Notes under the pieces: generated by a model
Seen by the model: the letters and a program-made list of their open reading frames with translations, nothing else
Databases searched by the model: none
Told to the model about the DNA's origin: nothing
NCBI RefSeq assembly: GCF_010727605.1
Contig: NZ_AP022568.1
Location: 1,550,001 to 1,614,000 of the forward strand
DNA: 64,000 nt
DNA from: Mycobacterium simiae
Lineage (GTDB): Bacteria; Actinomycetota; Actinomycetes; Mycobacteriales; Mycobacteriaceae
Direction of reading: 5' to 3'
Shown: positions 34,828-47,523 of the stretch, in pieces
How the letters are laid out: every line of letters begins with the position of its first letter
How positions within the stretch are numbered: the first letter of the stretch is position 1
Translations under genes and position numbers: made by a program

Positions 34828-37199
34828 TCACCCAGGATGCGTTCCCGGTCGAACCGTGGGCGGTCCGTGAGACCCGACTGGACCTGAACCTGATCGCCCA
34901 GTCCGAGTCGATCTTCGCATTGTCCAACGGGCACATCGGGTTACGCGGCAACCTCGACGAAGGCGAGCCGCACGGCCTGCCCGGCACCTACCTCAACTCG
35001 TTCTACGAGATCCGTCCGTTGCCCTATGCCGAGGCTGGTTACGGCTACCCGGAGGCCGGCCAGACCGTCGTCGACGTCACCAACGGCAAGATCATCCGCC
35101 TGTTCGTCGAGGACGAGCCCTTCGACGTGCGGTACGGCAAGCTCATCTCGCACGAGCGGTGCCTGGACCTCAAAGCCGGGACGCTGGTGCGCGACGCGCA
35201 CTGGGCGTCCCCCGCCGGCAAGGAGGTCAAGGTGACCTCCACCCGGCTGGTCTCGCTGTCCCATCGCAGCGTCGCCGCCATCGAGTACGTCGTGGAAGCG
35301 GTCGGCGAATTCGTCCGTGTCACAGTGCAATCCGAACTGGTCACCAACGAGGACCAGCCGAGGACGTCGGCCGACCCGCGGGTGGCGGCCATCCTGGACA
35401 ACCCGCTGGAGGCGGTCGACCACGAGGAGACCGAGTGCGGGGCGCTGCTGATGCATCGCACCCGGGCCAGCGCGTTGATGATGGCCGCCGGAATGGACCA
35501 TGAAGTGGACGTGCCAGGGCGGGTCGAGATCAACACCGACGCCCGGGCCGACCTGGCCCGGACCACCGTGATCTGCGGCCTGCGGCCCGGCCAGAAACTG
35601 CGCTTGGTCAAATACCTGGCTTATGGCTGGTCCAGCCAGCGCTCGCGGCCAGCGCTGCGCGACCAGGTCGCCGCCGCGCTGCACAGCGCCAGATACAGCG
35701 GCTGGAAGGGGCTGCTGGAGTCGCAGCGCAAGTACCTCGACGACTTCTGGGACAACGCGGACGTCGAGGTCGAGGGCGACTCGGAATCCCAGCAAGCGGT
35801 GCGGTTCGGGCTGTTTCACCTGTTGCAGGCCAGCGCCCGGGCCGAGCGGCGCGCCATCCCGAGCAAGGGCCTCACCGGCACCGGATACGACGGCCACGCC
35901 TTCTGGGACACCGAGGGTTTCGTGCTTCCGGTGCTCACCTACACGCTGCCGCACGCGGTCGCCGATTCGCTGCGGTGGCGGGCCTCGACGATGGAGCTGG
36001 CGCGGGAGCGGGCGAGCGAGCTCGGCCTCAAAGGAATCAGCTTCCCGTGGCGCACCATTCGCGGCCAGGAGTGCTCCGGCTATTGGCCGGCCGGCACCGC
36101 GGCCTTCCACATCAACGCCGATATTGCGATGGCCTTCGAGCGCTACCGCGTCGTCACCGGTGACCAGTCGCTGGAAGAGGAGTGCGGCCTGCAGGTGCTG
36201 ATCGAGACGGCCCGGCTGTGGATGTCGCTCGGGCACCATGACCGCCACGGTGTCTGGCACATCGACGGCGTCACCGGTCCCGACGAGTACACCGCGATCG
36301 TGCGCGACAACGTCTTCACCAACCTGATGGCCGCCCACAACCTGGTGGTCGCCGCGGATGCCTGCAATCGCCACCCGGAAAAGGCCGAGGCGTTCGGCGT
36401 CACCAACGAGGAGACGTCGTCCTGGCGCGACGCGGCCGACGCGGTCAACATCCCCTACGACGAGCAACTCGGTGTGCACCAGCAGTGCGAGGGCTTCACC
36501 AAGTTCGCGGAGTGGGACTTCGAGAACCGGCACAACTATCCGCTGCTGCTGCACGAGCCGTACGTGCGGCTCTACCCGGCGCAGGTGATCAAGCAGGCCG
36601 ACCTGGTGCTGGCGATGCAGTGGCAAAGCCACGCCTTCACGCCCGAGCAGAAGGCCCGCAACGTGGACTACTACGAACGGCGCACGGTGCGCGACTCCTC
36701 GCTGTCGGCCTGCTGTCAGGCCGTGATGTGTGCGGAGGTCGGCCATTTGGAGCTGGCGCACGACTACGCCTACGAGGCCGCGCTGATCGACCTGCGCGAC
36801 CTGCATTCCAACACCCGCGACGGATTGCACATGGCGTCGCTGGCCGGGGCGTGGATGGCGATCGTCGCGGGGTTCGGCGGGTTGCGCGACGACGAAGGCA
36901 TCCTGGAAATCGATCCCGCCCTGCCCGACGGCATCTCGCGGCTGCGGTTCCGGGTGCGCTGGCGCGACTTCCGACTGATGGTCGACGCCAACCACACCGA
37001 CGTCACCTACACCCTGACCGACGGCGCCGGCGGTGAGCTCAGCATCCGGCACGCGGGCGAGGAGGTCCTGCTCAAGACGGACGCGCCGACGACGTTCGCG
37101 GTTCGGCCGCGCAAGGCCCTGCTGCCGGCGCCGCCGCAACCGCCGGGCTGCGCGCCGACCCACCGGCACAAGCTCACCCAGCGCGCATCGGACCACTGA
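34824..37199 (+). CDS. Glycoside hydrolase family 65 disaccharide phosphorylase (Rv3401-like)
   Basis: A 791-aa GH65 enzyme. It has an N-terminal beta-sandwich, a linker, and a large (alpha/alpha)6 barrel. The catalytic acid sits in [20 protein letters not shown], and the phosphate-binding region aligns with [20 protein letters not shown] near the C-terminus. GH65 members phosphorolyse maltose, trehalose, kojibiose or similar sugars to beta-glucose-1-phosphate; which one cannot be told. Coupling with the beta-phosphoglucomutase-like gene (ATGA overlap) makes a two-step disaccharide-to-glucose-6-phosphate route likely. Confidence 0.9.
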   Translation: MITQDAFPVEPWAVRETRLDLNLIAQSESIFALSNGHIGLRGNLDEGEPHGLPGTYLNSFYEIRPLPYAEAGYGYPEAGQTVVDVTNGKIIRLFVEDEPFDVRYGKLISHERCLDLKAGTLVRDAHWASPAGKEVKVTSTRLVSLSHRSVAAIEYVVEAVGEFVRVTVQSELVTNEDQPRTSADPRVAAILDNPLEAVDHEETECGALLMHRTRASALMMAAGMDHEVDVPGRVEINTDARADLARTTVICGLRPGQKLRLVKYLAYGWSSQRSRPALRDQVAAALHSARYSGWKGLLESQRKYLDDFWDNADVEVEGDSESQQAVRFGLFHLLQASARAERRAIPSKGLTGTGYDGHAFWDTEGFVLPVLTYTLPHAVADSLRWRASTMELARERASELGLKGISFPWRTIRGQECSGYWPAGTAAFHINADIAMAFERYRVVTGDQSLEEECGLQVLIETARLWMSLGHHDRHGVWHIDGVTGPDEYTAIVRDNVFTNLMAAHNLVVAADACNRHPEKAEAFGVTNEETSSWRDAADAVNIPYDEQLGVHQQCEGFTKFAEWDFENRHNYPLLLHEPYVRLYPAQVIKQADLVLAMQWQSHAFTPEQKARNVDYYERRTVRDSSLSACCQAVMCAEVGHLELAHDYAYEAALIDLRDLHSNTRDGLHMASLAGAWMAIVAGFGGLRDDEGILEIDPALPDGISRLRFRVRWRDFRLMVDANHTDVTYTLTDGAGGELSIRHAGEEVLLKTDAPTTFAVRPRKALLPAPPQPPGCAPTHRHKLTQRASDH

Positions 37200-37209
37200 C
37201 CGCGGGCCC

Positions 37210-37260
37210 TTGCCGCGCTGTAGACGTCCGACTACACTCGAGACCATAGTCAACTGACTA
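37210..37260 (+). promoter_or_regulatory. Promoter and candidate operator of the TauD-type dioxygenase gene
   Basis: A -35-like TTGCCG (37210-37215) and -10-like TACACT (37233-37238) are 17 bases apart. Immediately downstream, at 37247-37260, lies TAGTCAACTGACTA, a palindrome with 6-base arms around AC, in the position expected for a repressor covering the transcription start. The start codon follows at 37287. Confidence 0.6.
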
Positions 37261-37286
37261 CAAAACTTCGGGCAAGGACGACAGCC

Positions 37287-38189
37287 ATGACAGACCAGAT
37301 CACCGTGACCAAACTCGGCAGCCGCATCGGCGCCCGCATCGACGGGGTGCGCCTCGGCGGCGACCTCGCCCCGGGCGTCGTCGAAAAGATCCATCAGGCC
37401 CTGCTGACACACAAGGTCATCTTCTTCCGCGATCAGCACCACCTCGACGACCAGCAGCAGCTCGCCTTCGGCGGACTGCTCGGCACCCCCGTCGGGCACC
37501 CGGCGGCGTCGATGCTGGCCGCCGAGCACGCGCCGGTCATCACGCCGATCAACTCCGAGTACGGCACGGCCAACCGCTGGCACACCGACGTCACCTTCGC
37601 CGCGAACTACCCGGCGGCCTCGATCCTGCGCGCCGTCACCCTGCCCAGCTACGGCGGCTCGACGCTGTGGGCGTCGACCGCAGCGGCATATCAGGATCTG
37701 CCCGAGCCGCTGCAGTGCCTCGCCGAGAACCTCTGGGCGCTGCACAGCAACCGCTACGACTACGTGAGCACCGAGGCCGTCCGGGCGATGAGCGACGCGC
37801 AGCGGACATTCCGCCAAGCGTTCGAAAAGCAGGACTTCCAGACCGAGCACCCGGTGGTGCGGGTACACCCGGAGACTGGCGAGCGCACCCTGCTGGCCGG
37901 CGAGTTCGTGCGCAGCTTCGTCGGCTTGGACAGCCACGAATCGAGCACCCTGCTGGAATTGTTGCAGCGGCGAATCACCAAGCCGGAGAACACTATTCGC
38001 TGGAATTGGGAGGCAGGCGACGTGGCCATCTGGGACAACCGCGCCACCCAGCACCGGGCGATCGACGACTACGACGGGCAGCCGCGGCTGATGCACCGGG
38101 TCACCCTGATGGGCGACGTGCCGGTCAACGTGCACGGCGAACGCAGCCGGGTGGTCAGCGGCGCGCCCCTCGAGGTGATCGCCAGCTAG
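37287..38189 (+). CDS. Fe(II)/alpha-ketoglutarate-dependent dioxygenase, TauD family alkylsulfatase (Rv3406-like)
   Basis: A 300-aa dioxygenase that in M. tuberculosis (Rv3406) cleaves alkyl sulfates and also inactivates some DprE1 inhibitors. The iron facial triad is visible as H-x-D in NRWHTDVTF and the distal His in [11 protein letters not shown]; the alpha-ketoglutarate Arg is in [13 protein letters not shown]. Length and start agree with Rv3406 (295 aa). The Rv3405c-type repressor gene that adjoins it in M. tuberculosis is absent, although a good palindromic operator remains upstream. Convergent with choD, 12 bases apart. Confidence 0.9.
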   Translation: MTDQITVTKLGSRIGARIDGVRLGGDLAPGVVEKIHQALLTHKVIFFRDQHHLDDQQQLAFGGLLGTPVGHPAASMLAAEHAPVITPINSEYGTANRWHTDVTFAANYPAASILRAVTLPSYGGSTLWASTAAAYQDLPEPLQCLAENLWALHSNRYDYVSTEAVRAMSDAQRTFRQAFEKQDFQTEHPVVRVHPETGERTLLAGEFVRSFVGLDSHESSTLLELLQRRITKPENTIRWNWEAGDVAIWDNRATQHRAIDDYDGQPRLMHRVTLMGDVPVNVHGERSRVVSGAPLEVIAS

Positions 38190-38201
38190 CGCCGGCGCTC
38201 G

Positions 38202-39956
38202 TCAACTGGCGTCCGCCGTCGAGTTGATGTGGTTGATCGGCAACCAGCGCAGCGCGCCCGGCGCCTCCGCCGGCACCACCGGGTGGTGCGGGGGGATCGG
38301 CTCCAGCCGGCGATACTCGTCGCCCTGCAGCGGCCGCTGATCGACCTCGCCCTTGTTCGGCCACAGCGAGGCCGCGCGCTCGGCCTGCGCGGTGATGGAC
38401 AGCGACGGGTTGACACCCAAGTTTGCCGAGATCGCGGCGCCATCCACGACCAGCAGCGAGGGATAACCGTAGACCCGATGGTAGGGGTCGATCACCCCGC
38501 GCTCGGGGCTGTCACCGATCACCGCGCCGCCCAGGAAGTGGGCGGTCAGCGGGATATTGAACAGCTCGCCCCAGGTGCCACCCGCGACGCCGTCGATCTT
38601 GGCGGCGATGCGGCGGGTGACCTCGTTGCCGACCGGGATCCACGACGGGTTCGGCTGGCCGTGGCCCTGCTTGCTGGAGTACCAGCGGATGCCCAGCCTG
38701 CCGCGCTTGGTGAAGGTGGTGATCGAGTTGTCCAGGTGCTGCATGACCAGCGCGATCATGGTCCGCTCGCTCCACTGCCGGGGATTGAGCAGCCGCAGCA
38801 TCTTGCGCGGGTCCTCGCCGGCGGCGTCGAGCAGTTGCCGCCAGCGGGGCACATAGTTCTCATCGGGGCCTTCGGGCCCTGGTCCGTCGGTCATCAATGT
38901 CTGCAGCAGGCCCATCGCGTTCGAGCCTTTGCCGTAGCGCACCGGTTCGATGTGGGTGTCCGCCGTCGGATGGATCGACGACGTGATCGCCACGCCGTGC
39001 GTGAGGTTCAGATCCGGCGAAACCTCCAGCCGTCCCGCACCGACGATTGACTCCGAGTTGGTGCGGGTGAGCACGCCCAGCCGCTGCGACAGCCGCGGCA
39101 GCTTGCCCTTGTCGCGCATCTTGAACAGCAGATGCTGCGTGCCCCACGTACCGGCGGCCAGGATGAGATACGACGCGGTGAAGGTGCGCCGGTCGCGGCG
39201 CACCCAGCTGCCGGTGCGCACGGTGCGCACCTGCCACAGCCCGTCCGGGCGCTGCTCGAAACCCTTGACTGTTGTCATCGGAATCACTTGCGCCCCGGCA
39301 GATTCGGCGAGGCCCAGGTAGTTCTTCAGCAGGGTGTTCTTGGCACCGTAGCGGCACCCGGTCATGCAGCAGCCGCATTCCAAGCAGCCGGTGCGCTCCG
39401 GCCCGACGCCGCCGAAGTACGGGTCGGGCACCTTCTTCCCCGGCGTCTTGGCCCCGTCCGGACCGAAGAACACCCCGACCGGGGTGGGCACGAAGGTGTC
39501 GCCGCACCCCATTTCGTCGGCAACTTCCTTGATGATGCGATCGGCGTCGGTGAAGGTCGGATTCGTGACCACACCCAGCATTCGCTTGGCCTGCTCATAG
39601 TGCGGCATCAGCTCCGAACGCCAGTCGGTAATGCCCGCCCACTGCGAGTCGGCGAAGAACGGCTCCGGCGGCACGTAGAGCGTGTTCGCGTAGTTCAGCG
39701 ATCCGCCGCCCACCCCGGCGCCGGCCAAAATCAACACGTCGCGCAGGGGATGGATGCGCTGGATGCCGTAGCAGCCCAACCTGGGCGCCCACAGAAACTT
39801 GCGCAAATTCCACGACGTCTTCGCAAAATCTTCGTCGGCAAAGCGCCGACCGGCCTCCAGTACGCCTACGCGATAACCCTTTTCGGTCAACCGCAGCGCA
39901 CTGACACTGCCCCCGAACCCCGAACCAATGATCAGGACGTCGAAATCTGGCTTCAT
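38202..39956 (-). CDS. choD: GMC-family cholesterol oxidase-like flavoprotein ChoD
   Basis: FAD-dependent GMC oxidoreductase of 584 aa (Rv3409c equivalent, 578 aa). The dinucleotide-binding motif is VLIIGSGFGGSVSALRL followed by GVLEAGRRF. GAGVGGGSLNYAN is the GMC signature, and C-terminal AHFLGGAVIGDSPERG and VNPSLSITAQAERAA close the FAD site. ATG 39956 was chosen because the FAD motif follows within five residues; 39989 would add 11 unrelated residues. Although named cholesterol oxidase, activity on cholesterol is weak or disputed for the mycobacterial protein. Confidence 0.92.
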   Translation of the reverse strand: MKPDFDVLIIGSGFGGSVSALRLTEKGYRVGVLEAGRRFADEDFAKTSWNLRKFLWAPRLGCYGIQRIHPLRDVLILAGAGVGGGSLNYANTLYVPPEPFFADSQWAGITDWRSELMPHYEQAKRMLGVVTNPTFTDADRIIKEVADEMGCGDTFVPTPVGVFFGPDGAKTPGKKVPDPYFGGVGPERTGCLECGCCMTGCRYGAKNTLLKNYLGLAESAGAQVIPMTTVKGFEQRPDGLWQVRTVRTGSWVRRDRRTFTASYLILAAGTWGTQHLLFKMRDKGKLPRLSQRLGVLTRTNSESIVGAGRLEVSPDLNLTHGVAITSSIHPTADTHIEPVRYGKGSNAMGLLQTLMTDGPGPEGPDENYVPRWRQLLDAAGEDPRKMLRLLNPRQWSERTMIALVMQHLDNSITTFTKRGRLGIRWYSSKQGHGQPNPSWIPVGNEVTRRIAAKIDGVAGGTWGELFNIPLTAHFLGGAVIGDSPERGVIDPYHRVYGYPSLLVVDGAAISANLGVNPSLSITAQAERAASLWPNKGEVDQRPLQGDEYRRLEPIPPHHPVVPAEAPGALRWLPINHINSTADAS

Positions 39957-39996
39957 CCCCACCAGTATGAACTTACCGGCCGGTAGCAAACCAGTG

Positions 39997-42899
<2,903 letters not shown>

Positions 42900-42907
42900 C
42901 TAGGGGC

Positions 42908-43318
42908 GTGCGTGACCACCTCCCGCCGGGTTTGCCACCCGACCCTTTTGCGGACGACCCGTGTGACCCGTCGGCGGCGCTGGATGCCGTCGAACCCGGC
43001 CAACCCCTGGATCAGCAAGAACGGATGGCCGTAGAGGCCGACCTCGCCGACCTCGCCGTCTATGAAGCTCTGTTGGCGCACAAGGGAATTCGCGGACTTG
43101 TGGTCTGCTGCGACGAGTGCCAGCAGGACCACTATCACGACTGGGACATGTTGCGGGCGAACCTGCTGCAACTGCTGATCGACGGCACCGTCCGCCCCCA
43201 CGAGCCCGCCTACGACCCGGAGCCCGACGCCTACGTCACCTGGGATTATTGCCGGGGATACGCCGACGCATCGCTGAACGAGGCGACGTCGGACGCCGAC
43301 GGCTTTCACCGCCGCTAG
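42908..43318 (+). CDS. DUF5319 protein, Rv3412-like
   Basis: A 136-aa conserved actinobacterial protein with the same length as Rv3412. Function unknown. The middle holds a strongly conserved patch VVCCDECQQDHYHDWDMLRA, whose Cys-Cys-x-x-Cys and His-x-His pattern could bind a metal (inference). The N-terminus is rich in proline and acidic residues. GTG 42908 begins the family pattern RDHLPPGLPPDPFADDP. Divergent from guaB2 and convergent with rsdA. Confidence 0.88.
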   Translation: MRDHLPPGLPPDPFADDPCDPSAALDAVEPGQPLDQQERMAVEADLADLAVYEALLAHKGIRGLVVCCDECQQDHYHDWDMLRANLLQLLIDGTVRPHEPAYDPEPDAYVTWDYCRGYADASLNEATSDADGFHRR

Positions 43319-43345
43319 GGCCCGCTAGCTGCTGAGCGCCGCCCG

Positions 43346-44131
43346 TTAGGGCGTGCCGCCCGGGGAGATTGACGCCCGGTGGTGGTGATGATGGCCGGCG
43401 GCCGGACTCGGCGCTGGGCTGGGCGCCGAAACGGTTGCGCTCGGACTGATTCCATCCGGCGACTCCGCGATCGAGGGTGCCTGTGGCGCCTGCGACTGCG
43501 GTGCCGGCAGTGCGGCGGGGCTGGGCGGCGCGGCCGGGGGCAGGGTCGCATTCGGATCGCGCGAATCGACTTTCGCGTTCAGCAGATCGATCTCGTCCAA
43601 CAATTCTTTGCGGCCAGCGCTGTCGTTCATCGACTGCACGGTGCTGCTGACCTCGGCCAGCTGGTCCTCGGCCTGCGTCCACTGCCCCTTGTCGATGAGC
43701 TGCTGCACCTTCGCCAGGTCGGCCTTGGCCGACAACATGATCTGGCTCTGGCTTGCGGTGGGCTCGTCGAAGAACATCGAGTGCAGGCCGTACAGCGTCC
43801 CGCCCGGGCGGGCCTCCACCACCATGGCCCCGAATCCGCTGAGGACGAGCAGCGTCGCGGCCACCGATCCGATCGTGGCGAGGCTGCGCCGGCTACGCCT
43901 GCGCTCGAGCATTCCGGCGCGTAGCGCACCGACCGCCTCCTCCGGTGACACCAGTGCGCTGGCCGGCGGCCACCTGAGGTCATCGCGCCAATCCCCGAGC
44001 AGGGTGGCCAGCGCGTCCTCGTTGGGATCCTCGACGTCGACGGGCTGCCGTTCGGCGAGCGCGTTGAGGAGCAGATCGGTGCGGCTCAGCTCGTCCAGCC
44101 CCGGTCGATCAGTGAAACCAAATTCAGGCAT
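43346..44131 (-). CDS. rsdA: Anti-sigma-D factor RsdA
   Basis: Membrane anti-sigma factor of 261 aa that holds SigD inactive until proteolysis (Rv3413c equivalent). The N-terminal cytosolic SigD-binding segment begins PEFGFTDRPGLDELSRTDLL. A single membrane helix (ATIGSVAATLLVLSGFGAMV) follows, then an extracytoplasmic helical domain (LAKVQQLIDKGQWTQAEDQL) and a Pro/Ala/His-rich tail including GHHHHHR. ATG 44131 lies inside the sigD 3' end with an eight-base overlap, typical of sigma/anti-sigma pairs. Confidence 0.92.
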   Translation of the reverse strand: MPEFGFTDRPGLDELSRTDLLLNALAERQPVDVEDPNEDALATLLGDWRDDLRWPPASALVSPEEAVGALRAGMLERRRSRRSLATIGSVAATLLVLSGFGAMVVEARPGGTLYGLHSMFFDEPTASQSQIMLSAKADLAKVQQLIDKGQWTQAEDQLAEVSSTVQSMNDSAGRKELLDEIDLLNAKVDSRDPNATLPPAAPPSPAALPAPQSQAPQAPSIAESPDGISPSATVSAPSPAPSPAAGHHHHHRASISPGGTP

Positions 44132-44699
44132 AATCCCCCGCCGCAACCATCTCGGATTTGAGCCGCTGTAAGGCCCGGTGCTGAGCCACCCGGACGGCGC
44201 CCGGTGTGGCGCCGACGGCGGCGGCGGTCTCTTCAGCGGAGAGACCGACGACGACGCGGAGAATAAGAATTTCGCGCTGCTTGGCAGGCAGGATTTCGAG
44301 CAATTCATTCATGCGGCTGACCGAATCGGCTTCAATGGCCCGCTGCTCGGGGCCTGCCTCGGGCGACCAGCGCTCGGGCACGGATTCGGAGGGATAAGCA
44401 AGATCGCGTCCGGCGGCGCGGTGGGCGTCGGCCACCTTGTGGGCCGCAATGCCGTAGAGGAACGCCAGAAAGGGGCGGCCGCGATCGCGGTAGCGCGGCA
44501 GTGCTGTCAACGTCGCCAAGCACACCTCCTGAGCCACATCGTCGGCCGACATGCCGCCCCGCTCGACCGTGCCGACTCGCGCTCGGCAATATCGCACCAC
44601 AATCGGGCGGATGGTCTCCAGCACCTCGCGTAGGGCGTTTCCGTCTCCCGCTACGGCTTCGGCAACCACAGCGTCGAGACGTTCCGCTTGAATTGTCAT
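44124..44699 (-). CDS. sigD: ECF-type RNA polymerase sigma factor SigD
   Basis: ECF sigma factor of 191 aa from ATG 44699 (TTG 44717 would add six residues; the M. tuberculosis annotation is longer). Region 2 includes SADDVAQEVCLATLTALPRY and PFLAFLYGIAAHKVADAHR, and region 4 is LPAKQREILILRVVVGLSAEE, ending in a helix-turn-helix with GAVRVAQHRALQRLK. SigD controls stringent-response-linked and lipid-metabolism genes in mycobacteria. It overlaps rsdA, its inhibitor. Confidence 0.93.
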   Translation of the reverse strand: MTIQAERLDAVVAEAVAGDGNALREVLETIRPIVVRYCRARVGTVERGGMSADDVAQEVCLATLTALPRYRDRGRPFLAFLYGIAAHKVADAHRAAGRDLAYPSESVPERWSPEAGPEQRAIEADSVSRMNELLEILPAKQREILILRVVVGLSAEETAAAVGATPGAVRVAQHRALQRLKSEMVAAGDYA

Positions 44700-44781
44700 C
44701 GACGGCGGTATCTCCAACGTTACAAAGCGGGCACATCGCGGGGGCTAACTCACGCAATGACAATAACGGGCTCAACCGGTT

Positions 44782-45576
44782 TCAAGTGGAAAGCCACGTT
44801 CCCCCGGCGCGCCGCACCTGGCCTGCGCAGATATCCCGAATTTGGGTCAGCGCCGGTGGCGAAAATGTGACGCTTTGGATATCGATTAGCAAGCAAGCGA
44901 CCGCCCATCGCAGCGGAATGAGTCCCGACCGGCCCGCTGCGTCCAGGGCCGCCTCCGCAACCGCGCGGGCCCGCTCGACGGCCCCGGCACTACAGAGCGC
45001 GGCGGCCAGCACGACGTCGCTCTTGACGCGGTGGCGCTCCGAGGCGGGGGCCATGGCCCCGGCCAGTGCGACCGCCTCCTCGGCGGCCCGGACGGCGGCG
45101 CCGCCGTCGCCGCGTGCCATCGCCAACTCGGCGCCCACCCAGCGCCGGCGGACCGGCAACCGGTCGGGCAGCGCCGGCTCCGCCAGGATCGAATCCGCGC
45201 GGGACAACAACGTTGCCGCGACACCGAACCGGCCGACGCCCAATGCATCGGCCGCCAAACCGATCATGGCGTCGGCGCGGGCTTCGGCATCGGGGCCCGC
45301 CAGCGCCAGGGCGCGCCCGTCCCATCCCCGTGCCCGCGCATGCCAACCGAGCTGACGCAGGAACGAACCGTGCGTGCTGTGGGCCAGTGACACCAGCCGC
45401 CCGGTCGACGCGCTGCTGCGCACCGCCGCGAGGTCGCGGTACGCGCTGCCATACCGGCCCTGCCCGCCGGCCGCGACGGCCCGCAACCAAAGCTGGTCGG
45501 GCGTGGTCGCCGTCGGCAGGGGCCAGCGCCCCGGCGCAGCGCCGAATGCCGCCGTCCGCAGGGTCGGCTCAATCAT
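44782..45576 (-). CDS. Helical-repeat (TPR-like) protein, Rv3415c-like
   Basis: A 264-aa protein (Rv3415c equivalent) made almost wholly of alpha-helices rich in Ala, Arg and Leu that repeat with TPR-like spacing, for example GQGRYGSAYRDLAAVRSSA and DALGVGRFGVAATLLSRADS. No catalytic motif is visible. It ends 82 bases upstream of sigD and may be co-transcribed with sigD-rsdA, perhaps as a scaffold or regulator of that pathway (inference). ATG 45576 was chosen; GTG 45600 would add eight residues. Confidence 0.8.
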   Translation of the reverse strand: MIEPTLRTAAFGAAPGRWPLPTATTPDQLWLRAVAAGGQGRYGSAYRDLAAVRSSASTGRLVSLAHSTHGSFLRQLGWHARARGWDGRALALAGPDAEARADAMIGLAADALGVGRFGVAATLLSRADSILAEPALPDRLPVRRRWVGAELAMARGDGGAAVRAAEEAVALAGAMAPASERHRVKSDVVLAAALCSAGAVERARAVAEAALDAAGRSGLIPLRWAVACLLIDIQSVTFSPPALTQIRDICAGQVRRAGGTWLST

Positions 45577-45954
45577 CGAAGTGCAACCGGTTTCAATCAC
45601 GGTGATAGTAGTAAACAGTTCGTGCTGTCGGTGTTACCGAATTGTTAATCACGATCGGGTCTGTACTAAATGGCGGATCCTGGCGCTCCTGTCCTGAGCT
45701 GGGAAATCTGGCTGGCGTCAAGTGCCTGGTAGCACGGTTCTCCTACGCGAAATGCGTGGCAGATGAACGCAAAGTTAATTCTGCTCTAATGCCAGATACT
45801 TTGCCGCACTAAACGGCTATTGACGGAAATTCATCAGCGCCCCTAAGTTCTAGCGATGACGGGTAGTCATCGGTGACGCCACCCTTAAATCAGTTGCACA
45901 CTCACTTTGCGAACCCGACCTTGTTGGGCGCGCCGTGCAGAGAGGGAACTAACC
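45577..45954. promoter_or_regulatory. Long divergent intergenic region upstream of whiB3 with an inverted repeat
   Basis: About 380 bases without a convincing gene and visibly AT-richer than its surroundings (for example GTTAATTCTGCTCTAAT). At 45854-45872, CGATGAC and GTCATCG form perfect 7-base arms around GGGTA, a candidate operator about 80 bases upstream of whiB3. No PhoP-type direct repeats were recognised. The size suggests a long whiB3 leader or several promoters. Confidence 0.6.
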
Positions 45955-46254
45955 ATGCCACAGCCTGAGCAGCTACCTGGGCCCAACGCCGACATCTGGA
46001 GCTGGCAACTGCAGGGACTGTGCCGGGGCGTTGACTCGTCGATGTTCTTTCATCCCGACGGGGAGCGCGGCCGCGCCCGCATGCAGCGGGAGCAGCGCGC
46101 CAAGGAGATGTGCCGGCAGTGCCCGGTGATCCAGCAGTGCCGCTCCCACGCCCTCGATGTCGGAGAACCGTACGGCGTCTGGGGTGGCCTGTCCGAATCC
46201 GAGCGCGACATGCTGCTCAAGGGAGACATCGGCCGCATCCGCCGCTCGGCCTGA
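45955..46254 (+). CDS. whiB3: Redox-sensing iron-sulfur transcription factor WhiB3
   Basis: A 99-aa WhiB-family protein (Rv3416 equivalent). Four cluster-binding cysteines are at 23, 53, 56 and 62 (the last three in EMCRQCPVIQQC), and the turn motif GVWGG at 74-78 precedes a basic C-terminus (IGRIRRSA) that binds DNA. WhiB3 senses O2/NO through its 4Fe-4S cluster and controls lipid synthesis and redox balance, acting with the principal sigma factor. ATG 45955 follows GAGAGGGAACTAACC, a good ribosome-binding site. Confidence 0.95.
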   Translation: MPQPEQLPGPNADIWSWQLQGLCRGVDSSMFFHPDGERGRARMQREQRAKEMCRQCPVIQQCRSHALDVGEPYGVWGGLSESERDMLLKGDIGRIRRSA

Positions 46255-46320
46255 GCCAAATTCGACCGACTCTGGCGTCGCCGTTGTACGTTGTCCGTTG
46301 CGGCTCACTAGAGTTTGGAT

Positions 46321-47310
46321 GTGGACATCTCGTGTGCGTTCGCGACGTCGTCGAACACACCGGCCCATGTCGCGCTGGCCGAAGCCTTGCAGTACAAGCG
46401 GGCTTGGCTGTACGACTCTCCGGCCCTGTACCCCGATGTGTGGATGATCCTGACCCGGTGTGCGGAGCGCACCTCGCGCATCGGCATCGGGCCCGGTGTC
46501 CTCGTCCCCAGCTTGCGGCATCCGATGGTCAACGCCGCCGCGATCGCCGAGCTGGAAGACCTAGCGCCGGGGCGCGTCGCGGTGGCGATCGGCTCCGGGT
46601 ATACCGGCCGCATGGCACTAGGCCAGCGAGCGATGCCGTGGCGGCGGGTTGCCGAGTACGTACGGTGCTTGCGGACCCTGCTGGACGGCGAAACGGCGGA
46701 GTGGGACGGGGCCAAGATCAAGATGTTGCAGCTACCCGGCTTCGGAGCCAGACGCCCGATATCGGTGCCCGTGCTGATCGGCGCCGACGGCCCGAAGGGG
46801 CTGGCGGTCGCGGCCGAGCTAGGCGACGGCGTCTTCTCCGCGGCGGTACCACAGCCGGATGCCACGCAGGTGTCCGACTGGCGGGCGCTGCTGTGCTTCG
46901 GCACGGTGCTCGATGAGGGTGAGGAATTGACCTCGCCGCGTGCCGTCGACGCGGCGGGCCCCGGTGCCGTGGTGATCTATCACGCGCTGTACGAGCGCGG
47001 TGGCGCCGCCGCGGTCGATGCCGTGCCCGGTGGACAGAACTGGCGCGAATTAGTGGAGGCCCACCCCGAAGACGAGCGGCACTTCGCGATCCACGAAGGG
47101 CATCTGGTCAAGGCCAACCCCCGTGACCAGCCGCATGTTGCCGACGTGATTTCGTTCGCGACTTCGATGGCGCTGACCGGTACCGCCGCGGAATTGTCCG
47201 AGAAGATCGCCGGCCTGGCCGCGCAGGGCATCACCGAAATCGTTTATCAGCCAGCAGGATCCGATATCGAGCGGGAGCTCACGGTATTCGCCGCCGCCGC
47301 CGGCCTATAG
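46321..47310 (+). CDS. LLM-class flavin-dependent oxidoreductase
   Basis: A 329-aa luciferase-like monooxygenase-fold protein. Typical segments are ILTRCAERTSRIGIGPGVLVP, LAPGRVAVAIGSGYTGRMAL and PVLIGADGPKGLAVAAELGD. GTG 46321 fits; an in-frame TTG at 46315 is less likely. The family uses FMN or F420, and the cofactor and substrate are not decidable here. First gene of the accessory block between whiB3 and groEL1 and absent from this position in M. tuberculosis. Confidence 0.85.
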   Translation: MDISCAFATSSNTPAHVALAEALQYKRAWLYDSPALYPDVWMILTRCAERTSRIGIGPGVLVPSLRHPMVNAAAIAELEDLAPGRVAVAIGSGYTGRMALGQRAMPWRRVAEYVRCLRTLLDGETAEWDGAKIKMLQLPGFGARRPISVPVLIGADGPKGLAVAAELGDGVFSAAVPQPDATQVSDWRALLCFGTVLDEGEELTSPRAVDAAGPGAVVIYHALYERGGAAAVDAVPGGQNWRELVEAHPEDERHFAIHEGHLVKANPRDQPHVADVISFATSMALTGTAAELSEKIAGLAAQGITEIVYQPAGSDIERELTVFAAAAGL

Positions 47311-47523
47311 GGATTCGGATCGGCCCGGACGATTGGCCGGATCCGAGCGTAGAAGTGCCTTCTTAGAGCTTTCTCGTACCGCCGGTTCTCAGCACACTGC
47401 GGGCGTGTGTCAAACCAGGCGCGTGAACGCACCCGTACCGGCCCCATCCCGCCCGGATCTACGATTAGACGCACGCGGCCGTCAGCCCCCGCCTGACGGA
47501 CATCCCTGGAATGTGGAGGTTCA

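Noticed and set aside
34941..38135. Very long open frame of over 1,000 codons on the minus strand
   Set aside because: It is antisense to the GH65 and TauD genes, both of which have clear family motifs. Long shadow frames are expected at this GC content; no domain or composition suited to a protein was seen.
47311..47523. GC-rich near-palindrome at about 47315-47345 considered as a terminator of the LLM gene
   Set aside because: The arms match only with an inserted base and no U tract follows, so the evidence is too weak to annotate.
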